DNA from: a virus
Virus record (IMG/VR): IMGVR_UViG_3300032893_000189
Location: 1 to 35,870 of that record
Direction: 5' to 3' (one strand)
DNA: 35,870 nt
Shown: piece after piece, positions 1 to 4,865 of the stretch
Layout of the letters: the number at the start of each line of letters is the position of its first letter
Numbering within the stretch: position 1 is the first letter of the stretch
Notes under the pieces: model-generated
What the model was told of the DNA's origin: nothing
Database searches by the model: none
Seen by the model: the letters and a program-made list of their open reading frames with translations, nothing else
Translations under genes and position numbers: made by a program

Positions 1-145
1 CGGCCCCGAACCCGAACCCCGCCCCGAACCCGTCCCCGGCACCGAACCCGAACACGTCCCCGAACACGTCCCCGTCCCCGAACCCGTCCCCGTCCCCGTC
101 CCCGAACCCGTCCCCGTCCCCGGCCCCGTCCCCGGCCCCGGCCCA
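1..145. repeat. CCCGNN hexamer tract, left part
   Basis: Phased hexamers CCCGAA, CCCGTC and CCCGGC run without any indel up to the CCAGAA that ends the tract. A few units carry CAC or ACC in place of CCC. It continues from 35617 onward if the molecule is circular. The minus strand has runs of three or four G separated by two or three bases, a G-quadruplex-type pattern. No start codon opens a reading frame through it. Confidence 0.95.
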
Positions 146-165
146 GAAATTTTTCAGATCTTCCA
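1..165. repeat. Left copy of the terminal direct repeat
   Basis: Positions 1-165 match 35706-35870 at every base except 20 (C against A at 35725) and 39 (G against A at 35744). The last 126 bases (40-165) are identical. Most of it is hexamer tract, but it ends in unique sequence running into the end of the first gene. This is what a circular or terminally redundant molecule assembled as a linear contig looks like. The two mismatches fit strain variation or assembly uncertainty in the tract. Confidence 0.9.
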
Positions 166-456
166 TTCCGGGACCGCCTTGATATTCTTTACGGCTTCAG
201 GTTTGCATGGTATGATCTCGATCGCTTCGGTGAGAGTTATCGAATCCACTGGCTGTGCAAATTTGCATTCATCCGGATATTTCACACCCTCCATTGCGAG
301 TTGAGAAAGAGTAGTCGCACCTTTCCAGTACCAGATTCGGCGCGAGTTTTTGAGCACAACCTCTTTCCCTTTCTGCGAGACCAATTCTCCCGTATGCACA
401 CCGGCAGAATATGTTCTTACTACTACATATGGATTTTCCTTTTTCGATTTCTCCAT
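154..456 (-). CDS. DUF6948-like phage protein, 100 aa
   Basis: A small soluble protein of unknown function. It starts MEKSKKENPYVVVRTYSAGVH and contains GKEVVLKNSRRIWYWKGA near the middle, then PDECKF, TEAIEIIPC and a terminal VPEWKI. This layout matches, from memory, the DUF6948 proteins common in tailed phages. The start is preceded by AAAAGGAGG with good spacing. It is the last minus-strand gene before the hexamer tract. No signal peptide, membrane segment or catalytic motif is visible. The family match is good; the function is not known. Confidence 0.8.
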   Translation of the reverse strand: MEKSKKENPYVVVRTYSAGVHTGELVSQKGKEVVLKNSRRIWYWKGATTLSQLAMEGVKYPDECKFAQPVDSITLTEAIEIIPCKPEAVKNIKAVPEWKI

Positions 457-481
457 TTGAAATCCTCCTTTTCCAAAATGA

Positions 482-735
482 CGGCGGAGCAGCCGCCGCT
501 ATGTCGCATAATCCCACGACATCAGGAGGTTATTCGTTACGCATGTTCTCCGAGCACGGTTTCCTCGCTCTCGCTTCGAGGTCATGCGCGACCCGTCTAA
601 CTTATGGCATCGTTTCGAATCCCTATTCGTCTTTCGACTTATGCCACGGGGAATTTCGATGGGGAGGGTTGAACTCCCATCCCGAGTTATTGAGCACGGG
701 ATGCGCCTGCCATCGAAACCTTGTACTCGCAGTAC
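482..735 (-). ncRNA. Candidate structured RNA region with many hairpins
   Basis: About 250 bases hold many inverted repeats: 723-727 with 731-735; 654-662 with 710-718 (9 bp); 678-684 with 697-703 (7 bp); 605-610 with 641-646 (6 bp); 563-567 with 577-581; 580-583 with 590-593; 501-506 with 517-522 (6 bp); and 482-487 with 493-498 (6 bp, GC-only). Some 5-bp stems are expected by chance, but the 9-, 7- and GC-rich 6-bp stems together are not typical of coding DNA. A competing minus-strand frame (499-738, TTG start one base after AAGGAGG, or CTG with better spacing) would encode an Arg-rich 79-residue protein. That protein resembles the translation of tRNA-like sequence more than a known family. 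Strand is assigned by the direction of surrounding genes. Confidence 0.35.
654..718 (-). other. tRNA-like three-helix element without a D-arm
   Basis: On the minus strand a closing helix TTTCGATGG/CCATCGAAA (9 bp) encloses two hairpins. One has stem CATCCCG/CGGGATG with loop TGCTCAATAACT. The other is a textbook T-arm: GGGAG, TTCAACC, CTCCC. The T-arm abuts the 3' strand of the closing helix as in a real tRNA. There is no D-arm and no variable region between the second hairpin and the T-arm. A Leu-type CAA triplet follows a T in the 12-base loop. It may be a degenerate tRNA, a tRNA mimic or coincidence. Confidence 0.4.
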
Positions 736-773
736 CAATCCTCCTTATTCGCAGATTTCTTTTACTCGTGCGA

Positions 774-944
774 CTACTTATCTTTTTCAAAAAACTCCGG
801 ATTAACCGAAGCCCGGCGCCGCTGCCACTCCTCTACCTCGCGATTGCGCCACTGCTTCCGCATATACCGGATCACCCGGATCAGGAGGTAGGCAAAGAGG
901 ATGCAGAACGCGATCAAAACCAGAATATCGATGATCGGTTTCAT
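774..944 (-). CDS. Small single-pass membrane protein, 56 aa
   Basis: Translation begins MKPIIDILVLIAFCILFAYLL. One membrane helix spans about residues 4-23, then a basic segment (RVIRYMRKQWRNR) and a charged tail ending FEKDK. By the positive-inside rule the C-terminus is probably cytoplasmic. The start overlaps the stop of the upstream Cys-rich gene as ATGA, so it is translationally coupled. No family is recognised. A role in host takeover or superinfection control would be guesswork. Confidence 0.65.
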   Translation of the reverse strand: MKPIIDILVLIAFCILFAYLLIRVIRYMRKQWRNREVEEWQRRRASVNPEFFEKDK

Positions 945-1117
945 TTTTGCTTATCCTGTTTTGGTTCGCGCCCTGGACAAATTGCGATTCGAATCAGGTT
1001 TTTTCCAGCTCTCATGCATCTTCCGCCGCTACGACCCTCGAAAGAACCGCCGCCAATTGCGTTTTTTAGCGAATACCATTTACAATTTTCGCAGCCGTAC
1101 TTCTCGCAACGTTTCAT
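941..1117 (-). CDS. Small Cys-rich protein, 58 aa
   Basis: It begins MKRCEKYGCENCKWYS and has five cysteines (residues 4, 9, 12, 34, 47), the first three in a C-x4-C-x2-C cluster that could bind zinc. Gly/Arg-rich stretches (GGGSFEGRSGGR) separate them. GGAGG precedes the ATG, which overlaps the stop of the 67-aa gene upstream as ATGA. The next gene starts inside its own stop codon. Function unknown; the Cys pattern suggests a metal-binding mini-protein. Confidence 0.65.
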   Translation of the reverse strand: MKRCEKYGCENCKWYSLKNAIGGGSFEGRSGGRCMRAGKNLIRIAICPGREPKQDKQK

Positions 1118-1317
1118 CCCAACACCTCCAGCATTCTTTTCAACTGGTCCTGTGTGAGATTCGCAGTTGCAGCAATATGCATCGCTGTCAGATGCAGGAT
1201 GATTTCATCACGAGCATCCTTACTGATGCGCCCGCACCGTTCTTCCTCGATAAAGTGATCAATCGATTTCTTATAGAAATCCCGAACCGATACCATGTTT
1301 ATTCTGTCTTCATCCAT
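1114..1317 (-). CDS. Small helical protein, 67 aa
   Basis: It starts MDEDRINMVSVRDFYKKSID and ends LTQDQLKRMLEVLG. It is entirely soluble and predicted largely helical, with an acidic and basic alternation typical of small phage regulatory proteins. I chose the ATG at 1317 because GGAGG lies eight bases upstream; a GTG three codons earlier is too close to that site. It overlaps the preceding gene by eight bases and the following gene by ATGA. No family recognised. Confidence 0.65.
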   Translation of the reverse strand: MDEDRINMVSVRDFYKKSIDHFIEEERCGRISKDARDEIILHLTAMHIAATANLTQDQLKRMLEVLG

Positions 1318-1486
1318 TGTTGCCACCTCCGAAAGCGTGATCGATTGCGAGTATGATCATCACGTTCGATTCGATCATGTTTCGGGCAATAACTTCGAGG
1401 TTTTTACTTATCTGTGATATTGTATTTTCATTGCGTTCGACTTTTTCCATGACGTAGGTAATATGCTGTTCAGTTGTAGAATTCAC
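1310..1486 (-). CDS. Small amphipathic helical protein, 58 aa, GTG start
   Basis: From a GTG with AAGGA eight bases upstream the product reads as a helix with heptad-like spacing (TYVMEKVERNENTISQIS). A hydrophobic segment (NVMIILAIDHAF) and a Gly/Asn tail follow. A short coiled coil or weak membrane association is possible. An internal ATG (MEKVERNE) is an alternative start without a good ribosome site. It is coupled to the next gene by an eight-base overlap. Function unknown. Confidence 0.5.
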   Translation of the reverse strand: MNSTTEQHITYVMEKVERNENTISQISKNLEVIARNMIESNVMIILAIDHAFGGGNNG

Positions 1487-1584
1487 GGGAACCGTCCTTC
1501 TCTCCCGTATCTGTCCGGGAGCACGACAAAGAAGGGAGCGAGGTCTTGACCTGGGAGGGCTCAACCCCGCTCACCGTGTGAACC
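1487..1584 (-). other. 98-base gap with two inverted repeats
   Basis: Between the RHH gene and the 58-aa GTG gene are a hairpin 1502-1507/1516-1521 (CTCCCG with CGGGAG) and a palindrome AGGTC, TT, GACCT at 1541-1552. A 34-codon frame from a GTG near 1575 crosses the gap but has no convincing ribosome site. I do not call it. Confidence 0.4.
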
Positions 1585-1764
1585 TCATTTCGATTCCTCG
1601 CGATCAAGCTTCTCGATGATCGCTTGTGCTATAAAATCCTGAATATCCTTGTCGTCTTGTGCACATGAAACGCTCATCCTTTTATGCAAATCGTAATCTA
1701 TCTTTGCATAGACCGCCTTTTTCGCTGATTTATAATCAATTATTGTACCTTTCTTCTTACTCAT
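1585..1764 (-). CDS. Ribbon-helix-helix DNA-binding protein, 59 aa
   Basis: The product has a basic N-terminus (MSKKKGTIIDYKSAKKA), a short strand (VYAKIDYDLHKRMS) and two helices (CAQDDKDIQDFIAQAIIEKL). This is the classic RHH plan of Arc- and CopG-like repressors, which dimerise and insert a beta ribbon into the major groove. The gene diverges from the XRE-type gene across a 115-bp AT-rich region. Its promoter (TTGACA, 17 bp, TAATAT) puts the expected transcription start at or within two bases of the ATG, so the message should be leaderless. It probably encodes one arm of a transcriptional switch. Confidence 0.75.
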   Translation of the reverse strand: MSKKKGTIIDYKSAKKAVYAKIDYDLHKRMSVSCAQDDKDIQDFIAQAIIEKLDREESK

Positions 1765-1771
1765 GTTTCAA

Positions 1772-1800
1772 ATATTACTCCTTTTAAATCCAACTGTCAA
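1772..1800 (-). promoter_or_regulatory. Sigma70-type promoter for the RHH gene
   Basis: Minus-strand -35 TTGACA (1795-1800), 17-bp spacer, and -10 TAATAT (1772-1777). The expected start point is about 1765, next to the ATG at 1764. The 12-bp operator word (TTTTAAATCCAA on the plus strand, 1782-1793) lies wholly in the spacer, where a bound protein would block RNA polymerase. Confidence 0.75.
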
Positions 1801-1852
1801 TATATTTTTATATTTTTTTTGTTGTTTTTACTTGATTTTATTGGATTTAAAA
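1782..1852. promoter_or_regulatory. Paired 12-bp operators in inverted orientation
   Basis: TTTTAAATCCAA at 1782-1793 and its exact reverse complement TTGGATTTAAAA at 1841-1852 are separated by 47 bp. Each sits in the spacer of one of the two divergent promoters. Such symmetry is expected for a repressor controlling both directions; looping between the sites is possible. Which of the RHH and XRE proteins binds cannot be told from the sequence. Confidence 0.65.
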
Positions 1853-1860
1853 TCTAAATT
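1832..1860 (+). promoter_or_regulatory. Promoter for the XRE-type gene
   Basis: -35 TTGATT (1832-1837), 17-bp spacer containing the operator, and -10 TAAATT (1855-1860). The predicted start is about 1867, leaving some 13 bases before the ATG at 1880 with no Shine-Dalgarno sequence. Confidence 0.5.
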
Positions 1861-1879
1861 GATAATAAGATTATATTTA

Positions 1880-2080
1880 ATGTATAAGAAAGATTTTTTA
1901 GCCAAGAATATTCGCAGGGCACGCGAAGCAGAGGGAGATACACTTGAGGACTTGTCTAAAAAACTCGGTTATATTAAACCGAGTAGTTTTTCAACGGTTG
2001 GTAAATGGGAAAATGGGTAAAATACTCCTCCTCTCGACACTCTTATTGAAATCGCCAATATCTACAATTTGGATATGTAA
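1880..2080 (+). pseudogene. XRE/Cro-type repressor interrupted by in-frame TAA
   Basis: Translation gives MYKKDFLAKNIRRAREAEGD, then DLSKKLGY and SSFSTVGKWENG, then TAA (2018-2020). The same frame continues NTPPLDTLIEIANIYNLDM to a second TAA (2078-2080). This is a standard HTH_3 domain (helix-turn-helix, WENG, PPLDTLI, final helix) split by one nonsense codon. The first 46 residues lack the last helix, so DNA binding or dimerisation is probably impaired unless the stop is read through. TAA serves as a normal stop for several other genes here, so a wholesale recoding is unlikely. Confidence 0.8.
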
Positions 2081-2085
2081 TTATA

Positions 2086-2109
2086 TATGTCTCAGGGTAT
2101 GTCTCAGGG
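2086..2109. repeat. Perfect 12-bp tandem duplication
   Basis: TATGTCTCAGGG occurs twice head to tail directly after the XRE frame. The second copy starts a weak hairpin (GTCTC 2101-2105 with GAGAC 2121-2125). It could be an operator pair or a replication-slippage scar. Confidence 0.7.
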
Positions 2110-2138
2110 GCTTTTGTGTAGAGACTGTTCCGATTAAA

Positions 2139-2175
2139 AAGCCCTCAACCGGGGTTCCCGATCCGGAGAGGGCTT
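2139..2175 (-). terminator. Terminator of the late operon
   Basis: The stem AAGCCCTC/GAGGGCTT (2139-2146 with 2168-2175) has a GC-rich loop. On the minus strand it is followed by a run of T (GGGCTTTTTAATC). It lies downstream of the last late gene (Tad2-like). In the plus direction it could also stop the XRE transcript, though the T run is weaker there. Confidence 0.75.
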
Positions 2176-2215
2176 CTGGATGTAAGGGCCATAAGGAGGT
2201 AAAAAGGCCCCGATC

Positions 2216-2455
2216 TTAATCTACGATTGACCAATCCTCTGCCATGAGATCGGTCTGAGACGCGAGCCACGGACATCGTGCCCCGGGAGTAGTTTTTGAA
2301 TCTGATGGATATTCGATATATAGATACGGTAAAGTTATTTTACTATTTTCATCCGGAAATTGAGCTTTAACCGTCAACCCTTTCCCATTCCATCCAGCGC
2401 GCTGAATGGATTTTCCTGTTTTTACTGCTTCAAGTGCCTGTGAAAATGTTAGCAT
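2216..2455 (-). CDS. DUF2829 / Tad2-like anti-Thoeris protein, 79 aa
   Basis: The sequence shows the family's whole signature: an N-terminal FSQALEAVKTGKSIQRAGWN followed by GKG, a central strand (ITLPYLYIEYP), and a C-terminal PWLASQTDLMAEDW. From the literature, DUF2829 proteins of the Tad2 group are phage sponges that sequester the cyclic ADP-ribose-type signal of Thoeris, preventing ThsA activation. Length (79 aa) is normal. It is the last gene of the late operon, just before the terminator. Family assignment is strong; activity against a particular Thoeris signal is inferred. Confidence 0.85.
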   Translation of the reverse strand: MLTFSQALEAVKTGKSIQRAGWNGKGLTVKAQFPDENSKITLPYLYIEYPSDSKTTPGARCPWLASQTDLMAEDWSIVD

Positions 2456-2466
2456 TTAAAATTTCC

Positions 2467-2799
2467 TTAAAATAAAATTATGAATGATCCTCCGATGGAG
2501 GTATTGAGTCCTTGCAACATCACATTCGCGCTAAATCCCCACCAGACTTTTTTCTGTTCCTCGAACTTCTTCTTCCAGTCCATGGCGATCGCAGCGTTGA
2601 AGTCGATCGTTTTATCCTTCTCATCGAGTGCGAACGTGATCAGTTCAATCAGGCTTTTTTGCATGTCCTGGGTCAGTAGTGTTGCGTTCGATTTCATCGA
2701 TGATTTGACTATTGTTTTCGCCACATCTTGATTGGTTGAAACCTGCGCTGCCAGACTCAAGGTCGTGAGCAGTAACAGGAGTAGGAATATTCGTTTCAC
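2467..2799 (-). CDS. Secreted protein, 110 aa, GTG start
   Basis: From a GTG preceded by AAGGAGG it reads VKRIFLLLLLLTTLSLAAQV, an excellent Sec signal peptide with likely cleavage after the Ala residues. A helical, charged mature part (SMKSNATLLTQDMQKSLIEL) and a hydrophobic C-terminus (TSIGGSFIILF) follow. There is no lipobox cysteine. It starts inside the gene for a two-helix membrane protein in another frame, an arrangement like overlapping spanin pairs, and it lies in the lysis region. A periplasmic lysis role is plausible but unproven. Confidence 0.65.
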   Translation of the reverse strand: MKRIFLLLLLLTTLSLAAQVSTNQDVAKTIVKSSMKSNATLLTQDMQKSLIELITFALDEKDKTIDFNAAIAMDWKKKFEEQKKVWWGFSANVMLQGLNTSIGGSFIILF

Positions 2800-2998
2800 C
2801 TTTCCCTCCTTGTGAGTCGGTCTCGCCTTTTTTGGCGATAAGAAGTGCAACAGTTCCGGCGATCGCCGCGACAACCGCGGGGATCGAGACCACAATCCAT
2901 TGCCACAACTTTTTTAGGTTTACGGTAGTAAGCGCAAGTGTTATAATCAAGATAACGAAACAGGCGCCTAAAAATAAAAATATGATACCGTACCACAT
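2645..2998 (-). CDS. Two-helix membrane protein with hydrophilic tail, 117 aa
   Basis: The start is MWYGIIFLFLGACFVILIIT (helix 1, about 3-24) and a second helix spans about 33-54 (WIVVSIPAVVAAIAGTVALL). A Lys/Gly-rich hydrophilic tail follows. The last 155 bases overlap the secreted 110-aa protein in another frame, so the tail composition may be dictated by that gene. Position beside the holin candidate and size fit an accessory holin or inner-membrane spanin-like subunit. No family match is certain. Confidence 0.5.
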   Translation of the reverse strand: MWYGIIFLFLGACFVILIITLALTTVNLKKLWQWIVVSIPAVVAAIAGTVALLIAKKGETDSQGGKGETNIPTPVTAHDLESGSAGFNQSRCGENNSQIIDEIERNTTDPGHAKKPD

Positions 2999-2999
2999 T

Positions 3000-3158
3000 C
3001 TACCTTCCTTCTTTCAGGGCTTGTCGCATCCCTTTCGTGAGTCGCTTGCGGCCGCCGACAAGTCGGACTTCTCCGTGTTTGCCGAGACCGTAATCGCGAT
3101 TCGGCAGAATTTTGTATGGATGATCGTCGAAAATAATTCCGATTGCTTTTCTTTTCAT
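3000..3158 (-). CDS. Small basic protein, 52 aa
   Basis: It starts MKRKAIGIIFDDHPYKILPN and ends RKRLTKGMRQALKEGR, giving a strongly basic C-terminus. The ATG overlaps the stop of the membrane protein upstream (ATGA), so it depends on coupling rather than its own ribosome site. A longer frame through the membrane gene exists but has shadow-like composition. Function unknown. Confidence 0.55.
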   Translation of the reverse strand: MKRKAIGIIFDDHPYKILPNRDYGLGKHGEVRLVGGRKRLTKGMRQALKEGR

Positions 3159-3628
3159 GGCGCTGATGTCGTTTTTGCCGAAGTGGTAGTAGGGATTGGC
3201 TCGGGTGCGATCCCAGTCGCGAGTTTGTTGGCCTGCACCCCGAGTATGAGTGCCCCGAGGAGTATCAGCCCCCCGAATCCTGTAGTCATAAGCGGCGTCC
3301 CGAGTTCGAAGACCGGCTTCATTAACTGGACATAGAGTATAACTCCGAAGAGTGCGAACAACATACAAGCCGTGATAATATACTTCCATGCGTCCACTTC
3401 TTTGTACTGCCCAGCCGGAAGGAAACTCGTAGTTCCGATCAGATGTGCGAGATCAAGACCGAGGAATCCTCCTGCGATCGCGACGAACCCGATCACGAGT
3501 GCGCTGATTGTCGTCATCGCCACATAGGGATTGATCGTGATCCCTCCGAATCCGAAGACGAAAATGATGAGCGCGACGATGAGGAAGGCTGCACCGAGCC
3601 ATATCGTCTGTTTGACATTGATGTTCAT
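3155..3628 (-). CDS. Multi-pass membrane protein, holin candidate, 157 aa
   Basis: The start MNINVKQTIWLG follows AGGAGG with proper spacing. Four hydrophobic helices are visible: about 10-30 (AAFLIVALIIFVFGFGG), 37-60 (AMTTISALVIGFVAIAGGF), 82-105 (IITACMLFALFGVILYV) and 115-138 (TTGFGGLILLGALILGVQA). A Thr/Ser/Pro-rich tail follows. It sits immediately downstream of the putative endolysin gene, the usual place for a holin. It is larger than many holins, so a different membrane role remains possible. Confidence 0.55.
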   Translation of the reverse strand: MNINVKQTIWLGAAFLIVALIIFVFGFGGITINPYVAMTTISALVIGFVAIAGGFLGLDLAHLIGTTSFLPAGQYKEVDAWKYIITACMLFALFGVILYVQLMKPVFELGTPLMTTGFGGLILLGALILGVQANKLATGIAPEPIPTTTSAKTTSAP

Positions 3629-3629
3629 T

Positions 3630-4211
3630 TCAAAATACCTCCTGATTTTTGGGAAAGATAAAATATTTGAGATCGGCGATATCGCCGAAAATCTCCTTGA
3701 TTCGGAAGAACCCACAATTCCAGCCAGCCTGCCCTTCCAGAAGGCCGATAGTAGGATCAAAAGGTAAATCATCGGGACAGATGATTGCCTCATGCCCGAG
3801 TGGAGGGAGCGCTTTTGACACCGCCCAAACCGGGATCCCTTCATTTGCATATGCATAAGCCTGTTTTTCTGTAACTTCGTGAGGATATTTCGAAAGCTGT
3901 TCAGGAAGAATAAGATCGTGAGTTCCTCCTGTTGAGATCCCAGACGCCGCCATCCTGATTACGTTGTCATATTCGGTTCCAGTGAGAGTGTTGAGCATGA
4001 TCTCATTCAGGTATTTTCCAGGGTTCATCGCGGTGATGTCGTAGCAGAAATCGGCTACAGGCCAATCCGGAATCCAGTATCGAGCCGCCTGCCATGAAAG
4101 AATGGATTTTGCAAAAAGATTGCAGTAGGTCGTATTGCCCTGTCTTTGGAACTCCGGCCGTTTCACGCCGTATTCAAGAAGTTTTCGAAGATAATAAGCT
4201 TTCTCGTTCAT
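3630..4211 (-). CDS. Putative endolysin with Cys/His hydrolase signature, 193 aa
   Basis: An N-terminal helix precedes TTYCNLFAKSIL (Cys near residue 30). The middle has GISTGGTHDL, and later come AYANEGIPVWAVSKALPPL and GHEAIICPDD (His near residue 139), then a hydrophobic strand. A Cys on a helix followed by His in a strand is the arrangement of NlpC/P60- and CHAP-type papain-like peptidases and amidases that cut peptidoglycan. There is no signal peptide, so export would rely on the neighbouring holin. The family is inferred from motif layout and context, not from a clear homologue. Confidence 0.5.
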   Translation of the reverse strand: MNEKAYYLRKLLEYGVKRPEFQRQGNTTYCNLFAKSILSWQAARYWIPDWPVADFCYDITAMNPGKYLNEIMLNTLTGTEYDNVIRMAASGISTGGTHDLILPEQLSKYPHEVTEKQAYAYANEGIPVWAVSKALPPLGHEAIICPDDLPFDPTIGLLEGQAGWNCGFFRIKEIFGDIADLKYFIFPKNQEVF

Positions 4212-4240
4212 ATTCCCTTCCTATACCTACCGGTACGTAT

Positions 4241-4269
4241 ATTATATCACAAAAAAATATTACTGTCTC
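4241..4269 (-). promoter_or_regulatory. Extended -10 promoter for the lysis genes
   Basis: On the minus strand an exact TATAAT (4241-4246) is preceded by TGA, forming the extended -10 TGATATAAT. A -35-like GAGACA (4264-4269) lies 17 bp upstream. It is placed in the only real gap of this block and reads toward the endolysin gene at 4211. Confidence 0.7.
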
Positions 4270-4856
4270 GTCGAATTGATATGCTCCTGTAATGCATGTT
4301 CGACCTGTACGACTTTATCGTTAAGGTACGTACTTACCATGATCGGACCCGCTACGGCAGCGCCAGCGGCGAGCAAAATAAATGTGCATATCGTGATCAT
4401 CTGTCCAAGGCTCAATTTTGCCTGTTTGAATTTTTTCCCAAACTCACGGAATTGATTTGCAACTTCTTTTACAACAGAAGCAGTAATCCGAGCCGGTTCA
4501 TCTTCCCTGCATTCCGAGATAGACGACTGCGCACTTCGGTTGGCAATATCAGCCAGTTTCTCCACTGCCTGAAATCGTTTCTCCGTGATCTGCTCGAATC
4601 GCTTATACATATCGCCAGGCATCCCCTTTATCGTCGCCTGCAAATTTTCATTCGTTTTCATCAGGTCATCAGCCTGCGTCATGATGCGTACAATATGCTC
4701 CTGTTGTTCCTCGTCGTGTGTTTTATGCAATTGGAATTCCTGTTTTATTTCCTTAATTGTATCTTTCAATTCTGTTATTGCTGCAACTTGAGGAGTTACA
4801 ACCTGTTCCATGATCGTCGCGAACTGTCTATCAGTAAAAAATATTTCGTCTTTCAT
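4260..4856 (-). CDS. Coiled-coil protein with one membrane helix, 198 aa
   Basis: Residues 1-145 are charged and heptad-rich (ITELKDTIKEIKQEFQ, QADDLMKTNENLQ), predicting a long coiled coil. A membrane helix follows at about 152-175 (MITICTFILLAAGAAVAGPIM), with a short helical tail. The cytoplasmic coiled coil plus C-terminal anchor resembles some phage virion or lysis-regulatory proteins, but I recognise no family. It is transcribed with the fibre gene and read just before the lysis promoter, which overlaps its last codons. Confidence 0.65.
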   Translation of the reverse strand: MKDEIFFTDRQFATIMEQVVTPQVAAITELKDTIKEIKQEFQLHKTHDEEQQEHIVRIMTQADDLMKTNENLQATIKGMPGDMYKRFEQITEKRFQAVEKLADIANRSAQSSISECREDEPARITASVVKEVANQFREFGKKFKQAKLSLGQMITICTFILLAAGAAVAGPIMVSTYLNDKVVQVEHALQEHINSTRQ

Positions 4857-4865
4857 GATTCCCTT

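Noticed and set aside
1-145. CRISPR-like array in the hexamer tract
   Set aside because: Units are six bases with no spacers of unique sequence; it is a simple tandem repeat.
499-738. Arg-rich 79-aa minus-strand frame
   Set aside because: The TTG is only one base from the Shine-Dalgarno, the composition resembles translated tRNA-like sequence, and many hairpins overlap it. Kept only as an alternative to the RNA reading.
411-1157. Long plus-strand open frame (248 codons) over the small-gene cluster
   Set aside because: It runs antisense to several coupled minus-strand genes with good ribosome sites; the product is Pro/Arg/Leu-rich shadow sequence and has no ribosome site.
1880-2080. Genome-wide recoding of TAA as a sense codon
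   Set aside because: Other genes here, for example the 59-aa gene ending at 13845 and the capsid protease ending at 17892, end properly at TAA, so one nonsense mutation is simpler.
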